Source: Sphagnum compactum
Taxonomy: Eukaryota > Bryophyta > Sphagnopsida > Sphagnales
Direction: 5' to 3'
Length of the DNA stretch: 64,000 bases
Assembly (NCBI GenBank): GCA_965153455.1
Contig: OZ234495.1
Span: 12,768,875-12,832,874 of the forward strand
The position numbers and the translations under genes were made by a program. Each line of letters begins with the position of its first letter. The stretch's first letter is position 1. Positions 1-11,740 of the stretch are shown in pieces. The notes below the pieces were generated by a model. It saw nothing but the letters and a program-made list of their open reading frames with translations. It searched no databases and was not told where the DNA came from.

Positions 1-1098
1 GTCCGTCCGACGACGTTCTGGGAGCGTTTTCTGTGGCGGAACCGGCCACAGAGATTTTCTGTGGCGGAACCGGCCACAGAGAAAACTGACCACCGGCTAA
101 GCAGCTTGCCTCACTGTCCGCCGCTCCGTCAGTCGGACGTGTCGAGGTCCTGAAACCCAGATCGGGACCCGCCTGTCCGTCCGTCTGGTCGAGGTCCTGA
201 AAGTCGAGGTCCCAAATTGTAAAACCTGCCTGGCTCCTCTTTTCCGGGTTTTCGTGAAACCCGGCAGTTCTGTGCACGAAAACCCGGCGGTTCTGTGATT
301 ATGTGGATGAAATATGTCCAATGAGCTCAGAGTTCTGGATGGGTGGTTATGTTGATGAAATATTTATGTATTCGTCAGTGGGCTCCCGTGCCTGCAAGGC
401 ACGACACGGCACTGGGAAAAAACTGGGAGTCCCCATACTCACCTGCATAATCATCCATCCAGAACTCCTAATTGGACGGAACTTACGAATACATAAATAT
501 TTCATCCACATAATCAATCCATCGAAAACTCTAAGTGGACAAAACTACAAAATCTTTAATATTTCATCCACAAATCATTCCTCCTAATTGGACGGAACTA
601 CAAATACATCATATCTCATCCTCATAACCACCCATCCAGAACTCTGAGCTCATTGCACGGAACTAAGAACGAATAATACTTCATCCACATAATCACAGAA
701 CTGCCGGGTTTTCGTGCACAGAACTGCCGGGTTTCACGAAAACCCGGAAAAGAGGAGCCAGGCAGGTTTCAGGACCTCGACCAGACGGACGGACAGGCGG
801 GTCCCGATCTGGGTTTCAGGACCTCGACGGACGGACAGGACCTCGACTTTCAGGACCTCGACGGACAGACAGACAACGCACCCGGGCCCGGTCGACCGGA
901 CTTGCCGGGCCCGGTCTCATACTGCTATTATTACTTTTCTCCTGGTTGGTTCCTCTTGTTGTTCTTCTCACTTGGGACTGCTACTCTTCTCCTGTTGCTA
1001 TTACTTTTTTTTTCTCAGGACCTGGGTTTCAGGACCTCGACGCGCGCGCCGGGCCCGGTCCGCGTGAAACCCGAGCTCCGTCACGGACGGACGTAGTG
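1..1098. mobile_element. GC-rich foldback (long inverted repeat) element
   Basis: Two long arms are reverse complements: about 127-363 and 608-868. For example, the segment at 228-303 matches the complement of 686-760 almost base for base, and 318-363 matches the complement of 608-653. The left arm carries an extra ~20 bp near 205-225. The loop contains a second smaller inverted pair (354-374 with 486-507). The outer flanks carry GTCCGTCCG-type sequence at base 1 and, inverted, near 1084-1096, so the element may begin at or before the window edge. It is much richer in GC than the rest of the window and has CCGGGCCCGG palindromes near 885-925 and 1040-1060. No transposase is visible, so it looks non-autonomous. 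The short ORFs in it come from the symmetry and are not genes. Confidence 0.75.
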
Positions 1099-1890
1099 AC
1101 TTTATATATATGATGATATTACAGATTCCTTCTGACAAATAACCCATCTCATTAGTAGGTGCATTCAGCACATTTCCTCTGCAGAGAGCAGACTGACTTA
1201 CCAGAAGATAATTTAATTTCCTTGTGAAATGGCAAATTGTACTATGGCACAGATGTTGCCGAGTGACAAATTGGTTAGTAGTCTTTGAACAGATTTCATC
1301 ACCAGTGTTCACAAACCTCAGTGTTTATCTTACATAATAGGGAACTGTTTTACTAGATGGGTATTTGCTTTGATTAAATGGCATTATATCTTGTATAGCT
1401 ACAAGGTGCCACAATAATACATGAACTTTCAATACAGCTATTTAAAGCCAGGACACATCCAAGCTGCTCAATGAGCAGCAACCCAGAAACCATCATGTAG
1501 TAGTAAACAACTTACTCACACTAAACATTTCTACATAAGCTTTTACTTTTGCCCAATTCCATCGATGTTGGCCATATATTTCCAATGACCCACAACTATA
1601 GCAAGAATCGAACTAGAAAGCTTGATAGCAGAAGTACCTTGCCTCCTCAAGTACTGAACATATCACTCCAAACCTGATCTGGGACTAGCAAAACATATGA
1701 GATGCAACTCGATGAAGGTAGGAGAGAAGACCCAATTCAAACAAATGCCCTTGTGGTAAGATAAAAGATCAACCAACCTTATTCACAGTTTTTGCATCAC
1801 AAAAGTCTCTTTCAACATGTATAAAACAGAGAGAAAACTTAGAAGCCTTTCCCTAGAATAAACACACCAGGCACATATTCCACCTGTACA
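1099..1890. other. Gene-free stretch downstream of the unknown gene
   Basis: This is the 3' flank of the minus-strand gene ending at 1891. I see no coding segment, repeat or RNA gene in it. It probably holds that gene's 3' UTR and polyadenylation region, but no clear signal stands out. Confidence 0.4.
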
Positions 1891-4152
1891 TCATGTTTCC
1901 CTGATGGGTTGCTGTTGGATCTGCATAGAAGTTGTACTGAGTGCCCTTCGCTTTTCTTGTTCCCTCTGAATCAAAGCTTCAGCCTCTCTCAGTGACTTTT
2001 GTTGCTTCTGCTCTTCTTGTTGTGCTGCCAGCTTGATTGCTGATGCAAATGCGAAGATAGATTTTGCAGCCTTCAGCCTGTTCTCCACAACCACAGTGAT
2101 GCATGGGAGTCAAACTCATCATTCCAAATTCACAGTCAGTCAGTCTCAGTCAGTCTCAGAGTAATCAATTGTTAACCTCCATGCATATGAAAAATTGAAG
2201 TGAAAGGGAGGTTGTAAATTGTCAACAGATTCACTCATGTCAATGTCCAATTTCTTTTAGTTGCAAAAAGATCTGCAGAATGCATAGGATGCAAGTCTAT
2301 GGTTGCCAGGAACAATATACCCAACAATATTGTTGATGCAGTACAGTTTATAAGCGGAAATGCATCTTGGAAACATAATGTCCCAAACTTTTGGCAGGAA
2401 CAAGGGTGAGTAAACAAATTGTGACTTACTGTGTATCACTATATTGGCCTGATGTCTCGTAGCCTATTTTCACTACTTGTCCCACGAGTTCTCTGCACAT
2501 TCTTTCCAGTTCTTGCCAATTTCCTCCATACTCCTGCAAAGTTACCCACAAATTAACTTCAAGAATTATTGGGGTTGGTACCATGCACAATTCAGCATCC
2601 CATGATGAGGCAAGTCCAGGAGGCAGAGACAATGAAAGCCAGACCTCTGAACAGAGGAGTATTGCATAGTAAAGGTCATGCACCAAAGAATCACGGTCAT
2701 AGTGATCCTTTCCCATCTTTGACATGTTCATGTACTCTTGCAGACCCTGTAGAATGGAGCCCTTTTGAAAATCTCCATACTTCAGTGATTCCTCACTCAT
2801 TGCACCTCCCAACACTATAACTGCATCCAGAGGAACACTACTCTTCTCCGCATCCGTCTGTGCACATTCAGTACATAGAGCTTAGAATCCCAATACTACT
2901 GCTTAAGCAACCCTGTGCAGAGAACTTGAAAAGACAATCGAGCATGTTCACACTCAGAAACTAGTCATAAACTGGAGGCTATTGTCTTTCCAGTCTACCA
3001 TTTTGCAAAGACTTACCTCATAGAAGTGAGAACTTGGAGATAAATCAATATCTACCCTTAACAATAACCTCATGCAAATGATCTCCACAACGTACCAGTC
3101 TTTTTGCAGCTTGTTGGGAGACAGCAGTGATTTCACTGTTGTAGCCTGCCAGTGACAGATAGTCCAGTCTTTGCATTGCTGCCATCCCCCCACACTCACA
3201 AATGTAAGTGCCTCAACAACTTGCAATCCACAGCATGGAATATTACCCACACAAGATGCAGCCATATGAACAAATGAAAATGAATATTCATACAAATTTG
3301 ACGAGTCCTAAGTTCTGTACAGTGCTGCTACTGCCACCCAGTTCTCAATTACCCCCAAGATCTACACCACTCAATTCTCAAACTGCTCTTAATCCCTTTG
3401 AGTGAATCAACATGCCCAGTTCCACATGTCTACTTCTTGAGCATCAAACCCTATGAACACAGTGTTATATTGTGGGGTTCAAACACTGCTACATGCATGA
3501 TATGTACTCATAAAGGTCAACAACGGCCATCTAATCAATCAATAACCTATGCTTTTCTGCATCCTTGCAAATGCTGAAAGAGCAACATGAACCATGCTAC
3601 CATGAACGTCACAAATCCTCTTTGTCATCATCTGTGAGAACATGTCAGTTTGAAAAGAGATTCATAGAGTAAAGAAAACCAAGGATCAGCAAGCTGTGAT
3701 GATGAGATCCTGACTGACTATCTATTGTTCCTGTAACAAACAAGGATCCCTTTGGACAATCTGTTCAGTGCCAGTTCAATCAACCCTGTGCAATCTGCTG
3801 CCGGTTATTCTTGACATTATGGAGAACATCCATGAGTGCACTTGACTCGAGAGAACCAAGGGTGATTGTAGAGAGCTCTGAATGAACCACAAAAACCTGT
3901 TCAGACAACAAACATCTCCAGAGCCTCAGACTAGATCTCTATTGCAAGTTGAAAATCCTCACCTGCGAAGAGAAGCTCTCGGGGATGCACGCCCTTGTTC
4001 TTCAATCCTGAGACCACATCGGCCTCGTGCTTGGTGGCGTAGCTCTTCTTCATCTTGCTGAGTCCACTGGAGAGCGCAGCCATCCCACTCTTGGAGGCCG
4101 TCATCATTTTACCAAACCCCTTCCACGCCATCGCTCCCGTGTCCGTCGCCAT
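1891..4152 (-). CDS. Conserved helical protein of unknown function, six exons, 287 residues
   Basis: I rebuilt six coding exons on the minus strand: 3963-4152, 3785-3877, 3069-3145, 2645-2857, 2430-2533 and 1891-2077. They sum to 864 nt with matching phases, ending in TGA. The ATG at 4152 opens MATDTGAMAWKGFGKMM; the track-style start further upstream reads through a (CT)n 5' leader (about 4190-4208) and is not a real start. The protein is mostly charged and helical. Landmarks are KGVHPRELLF (residues ~54-63), LESSALMDVLHNVKNNRQQ (~72-90), EYGGNWQELERMCRELVGQ (~192-210) and a C-terminal Lys/Gln/Glu-rich coiled-coil stretch after KSIFAFASAIKLAAQQ. There are no membrane segments and no targeting peptide that I can defend. 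I do not recognise the family. The helix-rich shape could fit a membrane-curving BAR-like or adaptor protein, but that is only a guess. The donors of exons 2 and 3 (GTTGAT, GTTATT) are weak, so those borders are less certain. Confidence 0.8.
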
Positions 4153-4660
4153 CTCCCCCCCCCACACCGACACAAACACCAACCTCTCTTGCTCTCTCTC
4201 TCTCTCTCGATCGATAGAGATTGCGATCAAGACCTCTAGAAACAGCAGAAATCCAACCCTTGAACCTCAAAAGCTTCAAATCCAACAGGTCGAGCACATT
4301 CTCGACAGCCTCATACACACGGAAGACAACTGCTGCTGGTTCAATCACAATGGCCGAGCAAATTGCAAGCATGTAGAAGATGTTTGAGTTATACTTACAA
4401 CAGTTTCTTTCTATCTTTGATCACGTTCTCTCTGTTCGAGAAGTGTCGCAGCGGAATGAGCGCACGCGGCGGGTAATGATCCGGTGACCGTGGCGTCCTG
4501 GGGCCACATCGCTACTCGCCGTCCACCACGACGCGAGATATCGCGCCTGACGGTTCTACAGTCGTTGAGACGGAAAACGTTCAGAAGTTTGCAGAGACGG
4601 TACCTACTCTCTGAGAGTCGACAAATAGAACTCGATATTGCAAAACGCCGAATCTGAAAT
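4153..4660. other. Upstream region of the unknown gene
   Basis: This holds the 5' leader of the minus-strand gene, with a CT/GA microsatellite at about 4190-4208 and a GC-richer segment at 4440-4600 that probably includes the promoter. No other gene is visible. Confidence 0.4.
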
Positions 4661-4880
4661 TGGTAGCAAGAATGTCATATGCCTTCTTCCACTTGGAATC
4701 TCTTGTGGCTGTTCTTGCTGGTTTCACAGTAGTATCAAATTTCTAGCAAGAATGTCATATCCCTTCCTCGACTTGGAATCTCTTGTGGCTGTTCTGTTGG
4801 CTGTTCTGTTCTTGCTGGTTTCACAGTCTCAAATTGCTAGCAGGCAAGAACGCAATATATCCCTTCTTTAACTTGGAATC
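4661..4880. repeat. Three imperfect tandem units of about 80-95 bp
   Basis: Units start near 4661, 4741 and 4836. Each contains AGCAAGAATGTCATAT or a variant, followed by ACTTGGAATCTCTTGTGGC. The second unit has an extra internal copy of TGTTGGCTGTTC. The third is the most diverged and lacks the TGCTGGTTTCACAG end. The small ORFs across it simply follow the repeat. Confidence 0.8.
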
Positions 4881-5204
4881 TCTTGTGGCATTCTGTTTTG
4901 AGAGTTCTGCATGTAGGTCAACAGTTTTTGGTCACTTCAAAAGCAATCCAAATGGCAGCTTCATGCCATTCATGCCATTCCTGCATTCCTCCTAAATGTC
5001 AACAACTTTTGTGTAAGAATGGTGGTAAACTTCTTCATGTTCTGGTGGTCCTTCCTTACAAATCCACTTAAGTCCTGTTTTCTGTCACAAGGTTTAGTTG
5101 CCATCTTCCAGCTTCTATGGCTCAAAATCTCTGTTGAGCATGCATTTTGTTTTAAATTGTTGAATCTAGCACCCCAGACTTCAATGTCACGGAATGGTCT
5201 CACC

Positions 5205-5830
5205 TTTGCCCATTATGTTGGGTGCATCACCAAGCTCACCCAAAAGGGCTCGCGCAGCACCTCACCCAACATAATGGTCGGGGGCTTGTCCATCCCAGTA
5301 AATCAATATGAGTGGCACTCATAAAGTACTATGGAATGCCAGAGCCCTTGCCCATTATGGACCAGGTCATCAGCTCAAGGTTGTTGGTTACCAGAAAATA
5401 CCTTTAGTGCAGGAGCACTTGCACCAAAGAAAATATCTTTACTGCAGGAGTGCTTGCACCAAAGGCCGATGACCGATGGCCTCCCCATCCCATGCAGAAG
5501 GTATTTCTGGTGACCAACAACCCCAAGCTGGTTACTTGACATAAATTATCATGATTCAGTGTTTGAGAGTAATGGCATAACCCTCCTGTCAATGGATGAA
5601 AAGTCGTGTTACCCTCTTCTCAATGGACAAAAACTCATATCTGACATCATGTCCAGATGATTGCATGCACAGGAAAGGGAGGGCAAGAGGTTATGTTTGG
5701 TGAATGCCGCTCATTGAGGATGAATCAGAAGCTTGAGAACCTCTGGACCATTGGTTATGTTGGGTAAGGCACCAGGCAAATGCATTCGGGTGAGCTTGGC
5801 AACACACCCAACATAAAGGGGGCCAAGGGC
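5205..5830. mobile_element. Inverted-repeat (MITE-like) element, about 0.6 kb
   Basis: The left end (5205-5290) and right end (5745-5830) are inverted copies of each other for about 80 bp, with the shared core CATTATGTTGGGTG and AAGCTCACCC. Each end is itself a hairpin, since CCATTATGTTGGGTG and CACCCAACATAATGG both occur in the left end. The interior contains a short direct repeat, GCAGGAGNNCTTGCACCAAAG, at about 5410-5465. There is no coding capacity. Confidence 0.6.
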
Positions 5831-5835
5831 AACAA

Positions 5836-8339
5836 TTCTTTGAGAAATGAATGTTCAACAGAGATTTTGGTCACTATTACAAGTGTAATGATTGTCACTG
5901 GAAGATTATGTCATATAATATGGTCAAGAAAATGACACAATCTGGTGCCCCAGACCTTAATGTGTCAGAGCAGTGCCTTCATCTAGTGGTGACAAGCTTC
6001 CATAACTCCCCAGTGATGCATCAGCTCCTGACAGTATAGATGAGCGTATAATAATCAGCACAAATTTTGTGCGTACCCATTATTATACAAACAATCTGCA
6101 TCCAGACTCTCTTGCACTTCTGGAAACAACAGGCAAGAAGACTAAGTCGTGATGTTAGCTAGCAGCACTCAACAGACCTTCAACTTAGCAGGGACCAGCT
6201 TACATGACTGCCCCATAATTTGTGTTAGTTCCCAATAGGAAATTGGAAGTTACCAAAACTATCAGTAATAAGGAGTTACATAAAAAGATGCATTGCTTGC
6301 CATAAGGGCTCTTTGCTGGCAAGTGGTGTCACAAGCTTGAGCAATTGCCACCTCCACTACCATGAATTTGACCCAGCTTTGGAACCCGCCAAGTTTGCAT
6401 CATAGTCTACTGATGAAATGCCCTGCAAAACCACCTTGTGTGAGGGAACTTCAACAAGAAATTTGAGAATTTGACAACAGCCAGACTGTGGTCATTTTCT
6501 CTTGTGAAAGTCAAATTCAACAAATAAGACTCCCAACCAAAACACACTTTGCTACAAATGTGATACCACATCCATGCATCACACCATAGCAACACACAGT
6601 CCAAGAAAAGGGCTACAATATACACTTGAAAAAGTCACCCACAGCATCACTGCTGACACTGCCAATCATAGCTACATTCAGAGTTCAGCTCCAAATACTT
6701 GTAGTACCCAATCTTGCAAGTGCAACTAATGTGTTCCAATCCAAATCAGGCACTTGAGAGAGGCCTTAAATGTTAGGAGATCTGCCAGAAAAAGCATGAG
6801 CAACTTTTAGTATGTTTCATGATAAAAGGTTGTATACTAGCGCACTATCATAGGGCACCTTGATGAGAACACATGTGCCATTCTAGCTTGTGGTTTGGCC
6901 CCAAAAGAATTTTCAACACATCAAAAGGTTATTTGGGCACCAAAGCATGTGACATTGTCTTTGCCACCAAAAATGCCAAGGCTCATCATATGCATAGCTC
7001 ATCATATAATTACATCCTCCACTTGTCCCAAAGATCCTTGTTCTTTCACAACACTTCTATGAAGGGAACACATTTCCTCCATTGTGGATGTACAAAGGAA
7101 ATTGATGCAAAGTTCTCAAAACCATTTACCGAAAATCCATTCTGGATGTCTTATAGTGTACCTAAATTGCACAAATTCATAAATTGATTAAAGAGAGTAG
7201 GTTTACACCACATATCTAAACTCTAACATTGCAAATTTGGCAGATCAAAGCTCCTACAAGCCTAAGCATTGACATTTCTAACTCCTAAGAGATTTTTAAA
7301 TTGACAGAATTCTAAGGATGTTTAATGTGTAATGAATCTTTTCCTTAGACTAATGATAGTCATTGAGGCATTCTACATTTGCAAGGCTTGTAATACTGCA
7401 AGTCCTTAAATGTCAAGTTTAAAGAACTCAAAGTTGTTCATCTTATTGATAAAACTTAACATGGAAAACAAGACTAACAAAAACATAATATGATTTTTTG
7501 GAACACGTGAGAAATATGAAAATACAAGTTTTTTTTTAAAAATGACATAGTACAAAAATATTCTTTTCATTTAAAAGTTATACCGAATCCATATATTTAG
7601 TTTTTAAATTTTAATAATTTTTTTAAATATTGGGTACGATGTATAAATTTAGCACCTACCGAACTATCTACTCATCATCATCACCTCTCCAACTATAAAA
7701 TTGGTCTTACATGTATGATAAAAATAAATTATTTCAGTCGCAAACAACTAAATCAAATATTAAGTCTGATGTCCTTTCATTTGTTAGTCTACTTTATATT
7801 ATCTATAATTGAAGAAAATTACTCCTACCTTCTTGATTTTATTTTTTAGACTTTACTATATTTAATAATTTCTTTAATTGTTTTTTTGCATGGCTGAAAT
7901 TACGTTTGGTGATTCTTCAATAAACATTGTCAAGATACATGATCAAAGTCTCATCAATGAGAACTCTAGTAAGCATCGTCTACAACAAAGTTTTTTTGGG
8001 ATTACTGTATGAGATCTCCATGATCATCGTCATGCCCATCTAAGATCTCTAGTGACCATTATCATGTTTAGTTGATCATAGGTTTATTAATCAGTATTTA
8101 AGTTGCTCCTAGACCTCAATTCAAACAATCTTTTGTAACATTTCTTTGCAATTATTTTAAAATAATATAATTACTTTCACGATATTAGAGCTAGGTTCTT
8201 GAATAGAGTGTCGGGTGCTAGAAAGGACAATTTGTTATTAAACTACATAAATTGATATATAGAATGTTTGATTTTGCTAGAGTCTATAAGTTTATTATGC
8301 ACATTAATGTTAGACAATTGACATTATTTTGATAAGATG
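5836..8339. other. Gene-free stretch becoming AT-rich
   Basis: Up to about 7190 the base composition is mixed and there are a few ORFs of 60-105 codons (for example 6873-7187 on the plus strand). None shows a recognisable domain or convincing splice borders. From 7400 it becomes AT-rich repeat-type sequence. I see no supported gene. Confidence 0.4.
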
Positions 8340-9356
8340 ACACGGAAAAAAATATTTCCTTGGCTCACTCCAACAAACTAGAAGGTTTAGCAAATTATGT
8401 TGTTTGGATTGTCAATAGGAAAATGATTTTTAGAAGAGAGAAGTTTTGGGATGTGATTATTGCAAGTGGAACAATTGCAACTACTGTTGCAACAAATAGA
8501 ATAACTACGACAATTAAGGCAATTGAAACAATTGCAACAACATCATTTTCATTTTCTTCCATGGTAGCACAATGACCTCCGACCAAAGCAAAATTTGTGC
8601 ACTCTAGGACCAAAAAGACAAAGCAATGGCCATACTCCATCGTTTTGTCAAAAACAAGATCATGTCATTCATAGCTAACCAAGATGACCCCGCCATCTAG
8701 TGGAGTGTACTTCAAAATCTTTATGAAAGTAAGAACATGGCTAAACATTGTTCTTGATGAACAAGTTGCACACATTTAAGATGGAAGAAAAGAAGACGAT
8801 TGCTAATTTGTGCGTAATGTCAAAATTATCATGATGCCCTTACGAATTGTAAGAGAACCAATCAATGACAACCATCATTCATCTCATGTTTAATGCATTA
8901 CTAACAAGTTTTGAAAGTTTTGTATAAACGATAATTGGACAAAATCAACTACCAACTTTTGACAAACTCATCAACAAGCTTCTCTATGAAGAACACCAAT
9001 GTGAGTTCAAATTGGGCAAATCTAGAGAAGATGAAGCCCTTCTACTTTGAAGTGGATGTTTCAACAACTTTGGGAAAGATCATGATGGACCAAGCAACAC
9101 ATTCAAAAAAAATCAAGGAGGCCAACATCAAGAGCAAAATCGAAAGCGTGGAACATATTGTCACAATTGTAGATAGTCCACATATTGGGCAGAGGAGTGT
9201 CCTCATTCAAAGGGCTAGGTAGCCAAGATACTACATGAACAAACTTTCAATGTGGTGGAAGTAGAACCAACTCCAAACAAAGGAGAGGTAAGTATATAAT
9301 AAAATGAAAATGCAAGTGCATTTGATGTGGCATTGTTGATGTCTATGGATGATTGC
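8340..9356 (+). pseudogene. Copia-type retrotransposon gag remnant
   Basis: Reading across several frames on the plus strand gives the order of a Ty1/copia gag of the UBN2/DUF4219 type. It has an N-terminal KLEGLANYVVW...REKFWDV segment (8372-8460), then a WSVLQNLYESKNMA-like helix (about 8700-8740), a FVRNVK..MMPLRIVREPISD region (8810-8870), a LINKLLYEEHQCEF region (8960-9010) and a zinc knuckle (about 9151-9200). The frame is broken by several stops and frameshifts. In the knuckle the His position reads Tyr and a TAG lies inside the motif. The sequence just after the knuckle (9300-9356) still resembles the spacer before the protease, then stops at the CACTA terminus at 9357. It is a dead copy, truncated by that insertion. 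Confidence 0.7.
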
Positions 9357-10981
9357 ACCACTACTACAAAAATATGGTTTTTTTGTTATTAATATCATGT
9401 CTAAAATGACTATACAATCAAGATTTAGTATAGACGACTAGTCTAAATAACTAATTATGTACATTATGACTAACATGAAAAATAACAATGTTTGTTATGA
9501 CTTTTAAAACTAGCATTATAGTCATATCGGGCAGTTCATGTTTCACACATGGCAGAGGTGGCGCCCACATGGAGTTGCCTATGTTGACTGATATGTCTAA
9601 CATGACTAAAAATAATCATCATAGTATGACACATGTTACTATAGTGATAATTTTTATGTGATGTGACAATCAAAATTGAAAGTAGTATTAAATCATTATT
9701 ATTTGGACTCAATCATGAAAAAAATGACAGCAACATGTTACAATTCACATGTTTTCAAATTTTATTCATAATTATTTCATTAAATAATGAGTTTTACTAG
9801 GTAACATCAAATAGAATATAACAAATTACAATGACAAAATGGAGTAGTATAAATTTATTTTTTAAAATTTCACATATTAATATTTAAGAAAATGGATCAT
9901 AACATCTATAACTAAATAACCATGTACATCCTAATGTTGAACTATTCAAATACCATGATTTAATTAGTATTTATGATGAACCAAATGAACGCATATTTGT
10001 AGTTCCAAATTCAATTAATTAGCTCCAATATTAAATCACTTTCAAAGCTACTTGACCCAACAAACTCATCATTTGCACTATGTGGATCACTATCATGACT
10101 ATTAGGATCCCTTCCAATAGACCCTATAATTATCATATTTGCGAGCATGAGCGGAACCCCTCCAACAACAGTGATTATTTGGGTTGCTTTTGGAATTGAA
10201 ATTGGAGCTTGTAAACCAACATACCTACCATCAATGTCAATTATAAGCATATCCAAGTCAATAGGCTAGATTCTAGACACCCCTTGTCATTCATCCCCCA
10301 TGGGGGTCTTTGCGTAAAACTATTTTCCACCCCCTTTCCTTTGGATTAGTAGAAAAAAAAACTTGTTCTACATGAATTGGAAGGCAAAAGATTGATCAAA
10401 GATCAAAATCAAGGAATTGAAATTCTCAAATGTGAAGCCATACTCATCTCTTTTGATTGTTGTGTTATTTCCAATATAATTTGTTTTCACCCAATTACAA
10501 AACAACACAATGGTGTTGAATACCCCATAGTTGAGTTCTAGTATTTCTTCAACCCAACCTACATATTCCAGTTTTGCAAGTATAGGTCTTTGATCATTTG
10601 GACCCAAAACACATTCTTGTTCAAATGTGACAGCAATGCCATTATCACTTGTGGTTAAATGTTCTTCCCCACTCGAAACACGAAAGTGGTTTCTAAAAAC
10701 ATACATTGCACAATAGGATGTAAAAAACAAATTGTAATGGAAAATGAATATTAAAAAATGCATCACATAGAGAGAAAAACATCTCTTTTATGGAAAAGAA
10801 TGGCACTTCTTTGTAGCCACTCGCTTATGTTGCCATGTGGTGAGTCTAAGAAGAGGCTTATTAAGACAAGAATAAGAAATTCTCCATATTTTTGCAAATT
10901 GTTTAGAAATAAATATTTTTCAAAATTTAACAAAGCCCTGTAAAAAGAAGATGGTATTAATTTTTGTAGCAAAATTGTCAC
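9357..10981 (-). mobile_element. CACTA (En/Spm) transposon remnant, left terminus and 3' coding part
   Basis: A CACTACTACAAAAATATGG terminus begins at about 9357, directly abutting the copia gag remnant. This is the typical CACTA end. Just inside it lie many short TAGTCAT / ATGACTA motifs in both orientations (9400-9660), like the subterminal binding sites of these elements. The coding part follows on the minus strand (10011-10981). The opposite terminus could not be found by eye to the right, so the element's length is unknown. Confidence 0.6.
10011..10766 (-). pseudogene. CACTA transposase-associated DUF4216 region
   Basis: Two minus-strand blocks are recognisable. In 10368-10766 the peptide has SSGEEHLTTSDNGIA, FEQECV, LEYVGWVEEILELNYG, IVLFCNWVK and KRDEYGFTF.NFNSLI. 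This is the spacing of DUF4216, the domain that accompanies TNP2-type transposases in plant CACTA elements. Block 10011-10256 (IDGRYVGLQAPISIP...VVGGVPLML) looks like its C-terminal continuation after a gap with a frame break and stop near 10260-10370. Right of 10766 a further minus-strand ORF (10763-10981) may be the preceding part. It is not intact. Confidence 0.65.
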
Positions 10982-11671
10982 GCAAATTGATTAGTTAGAA
11001 CAAAAACACCAACCATGTACAAAAGATGATGATGAAGGAAAAAAAAACATCCAAAATAACTACATCAAAGAGGAGAAAACCACACATTGTGATTCCATTG
11101 TAAAGAAAAATGTTTTTTCCATCCTTATCATGATGATGATGTTGATTGTAAAGTCATTGTTATTTAACTAACATGATTATTTATTATTTTTTGACTAATA
11201 AAATGTAGTTATGTCTTAATTGGATAGATTTAATTTTCATTTTAGGGATTTGGAAAATTGCAAATCACATGTGGACCATGTGAGACCTATGTGGAGATTG
11301 TAATTGTCATATATTATGATTAAATTCAATTGTTGGAGCATGGCACAAGTGATGATATGTCACCATGTATGGTTGTTGTGATATAAAATATGTGTCTTTT
11401 GTTGTCTAATTGACATCATGACATAAAACATAGTATATTTTCTTTTCTTATGTGATAAGGAGTATATGATGCCTTAAATGTTTTTAGAACTTCAAACATA
11501 ATGTAATTATGGACATGCACAACATTAAATTTGTTCATCAATATTATATCTAATGTAATTTCAAAAGTAAAAAGTAAACCTACAATAACTATGAATAAAA
11601 AACCTATGAAAATTCAAACTATACATGTTTTGTATTTATGCAATTACATTATTAATTTATTTCTCACCATT

Positions 11672-11740
11672 TAAACTTGTGGTCAAATGGTTAAGGACTT
11701 GGGTTTGTCATTGTGAAGGCGAGGGTTCAAATTTAATTGA
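11672..11740 (+). repeat. Decayed tRNA-like SINE head
   Basis: A pol III A-box-like sequence TGGTCAAATGG (about 11680-11690) is followed 43 bp later by a B-box-like GGTTCAAATTT (11723-11733), with ACTTGGGTTTGTCATTGTG between them. The B box differs from consensus at its final CC (TT here). No tRNA cloverleaf closes, so it is a SINE head or tRNA pseudogene. Confidence 0.45.

Noticed and set aside
714-1312. Overlapping ORFs on both strands in the foldback element
   Set aside because: They arise from the inverted GC-rich arms and have no domain or codon pattern.
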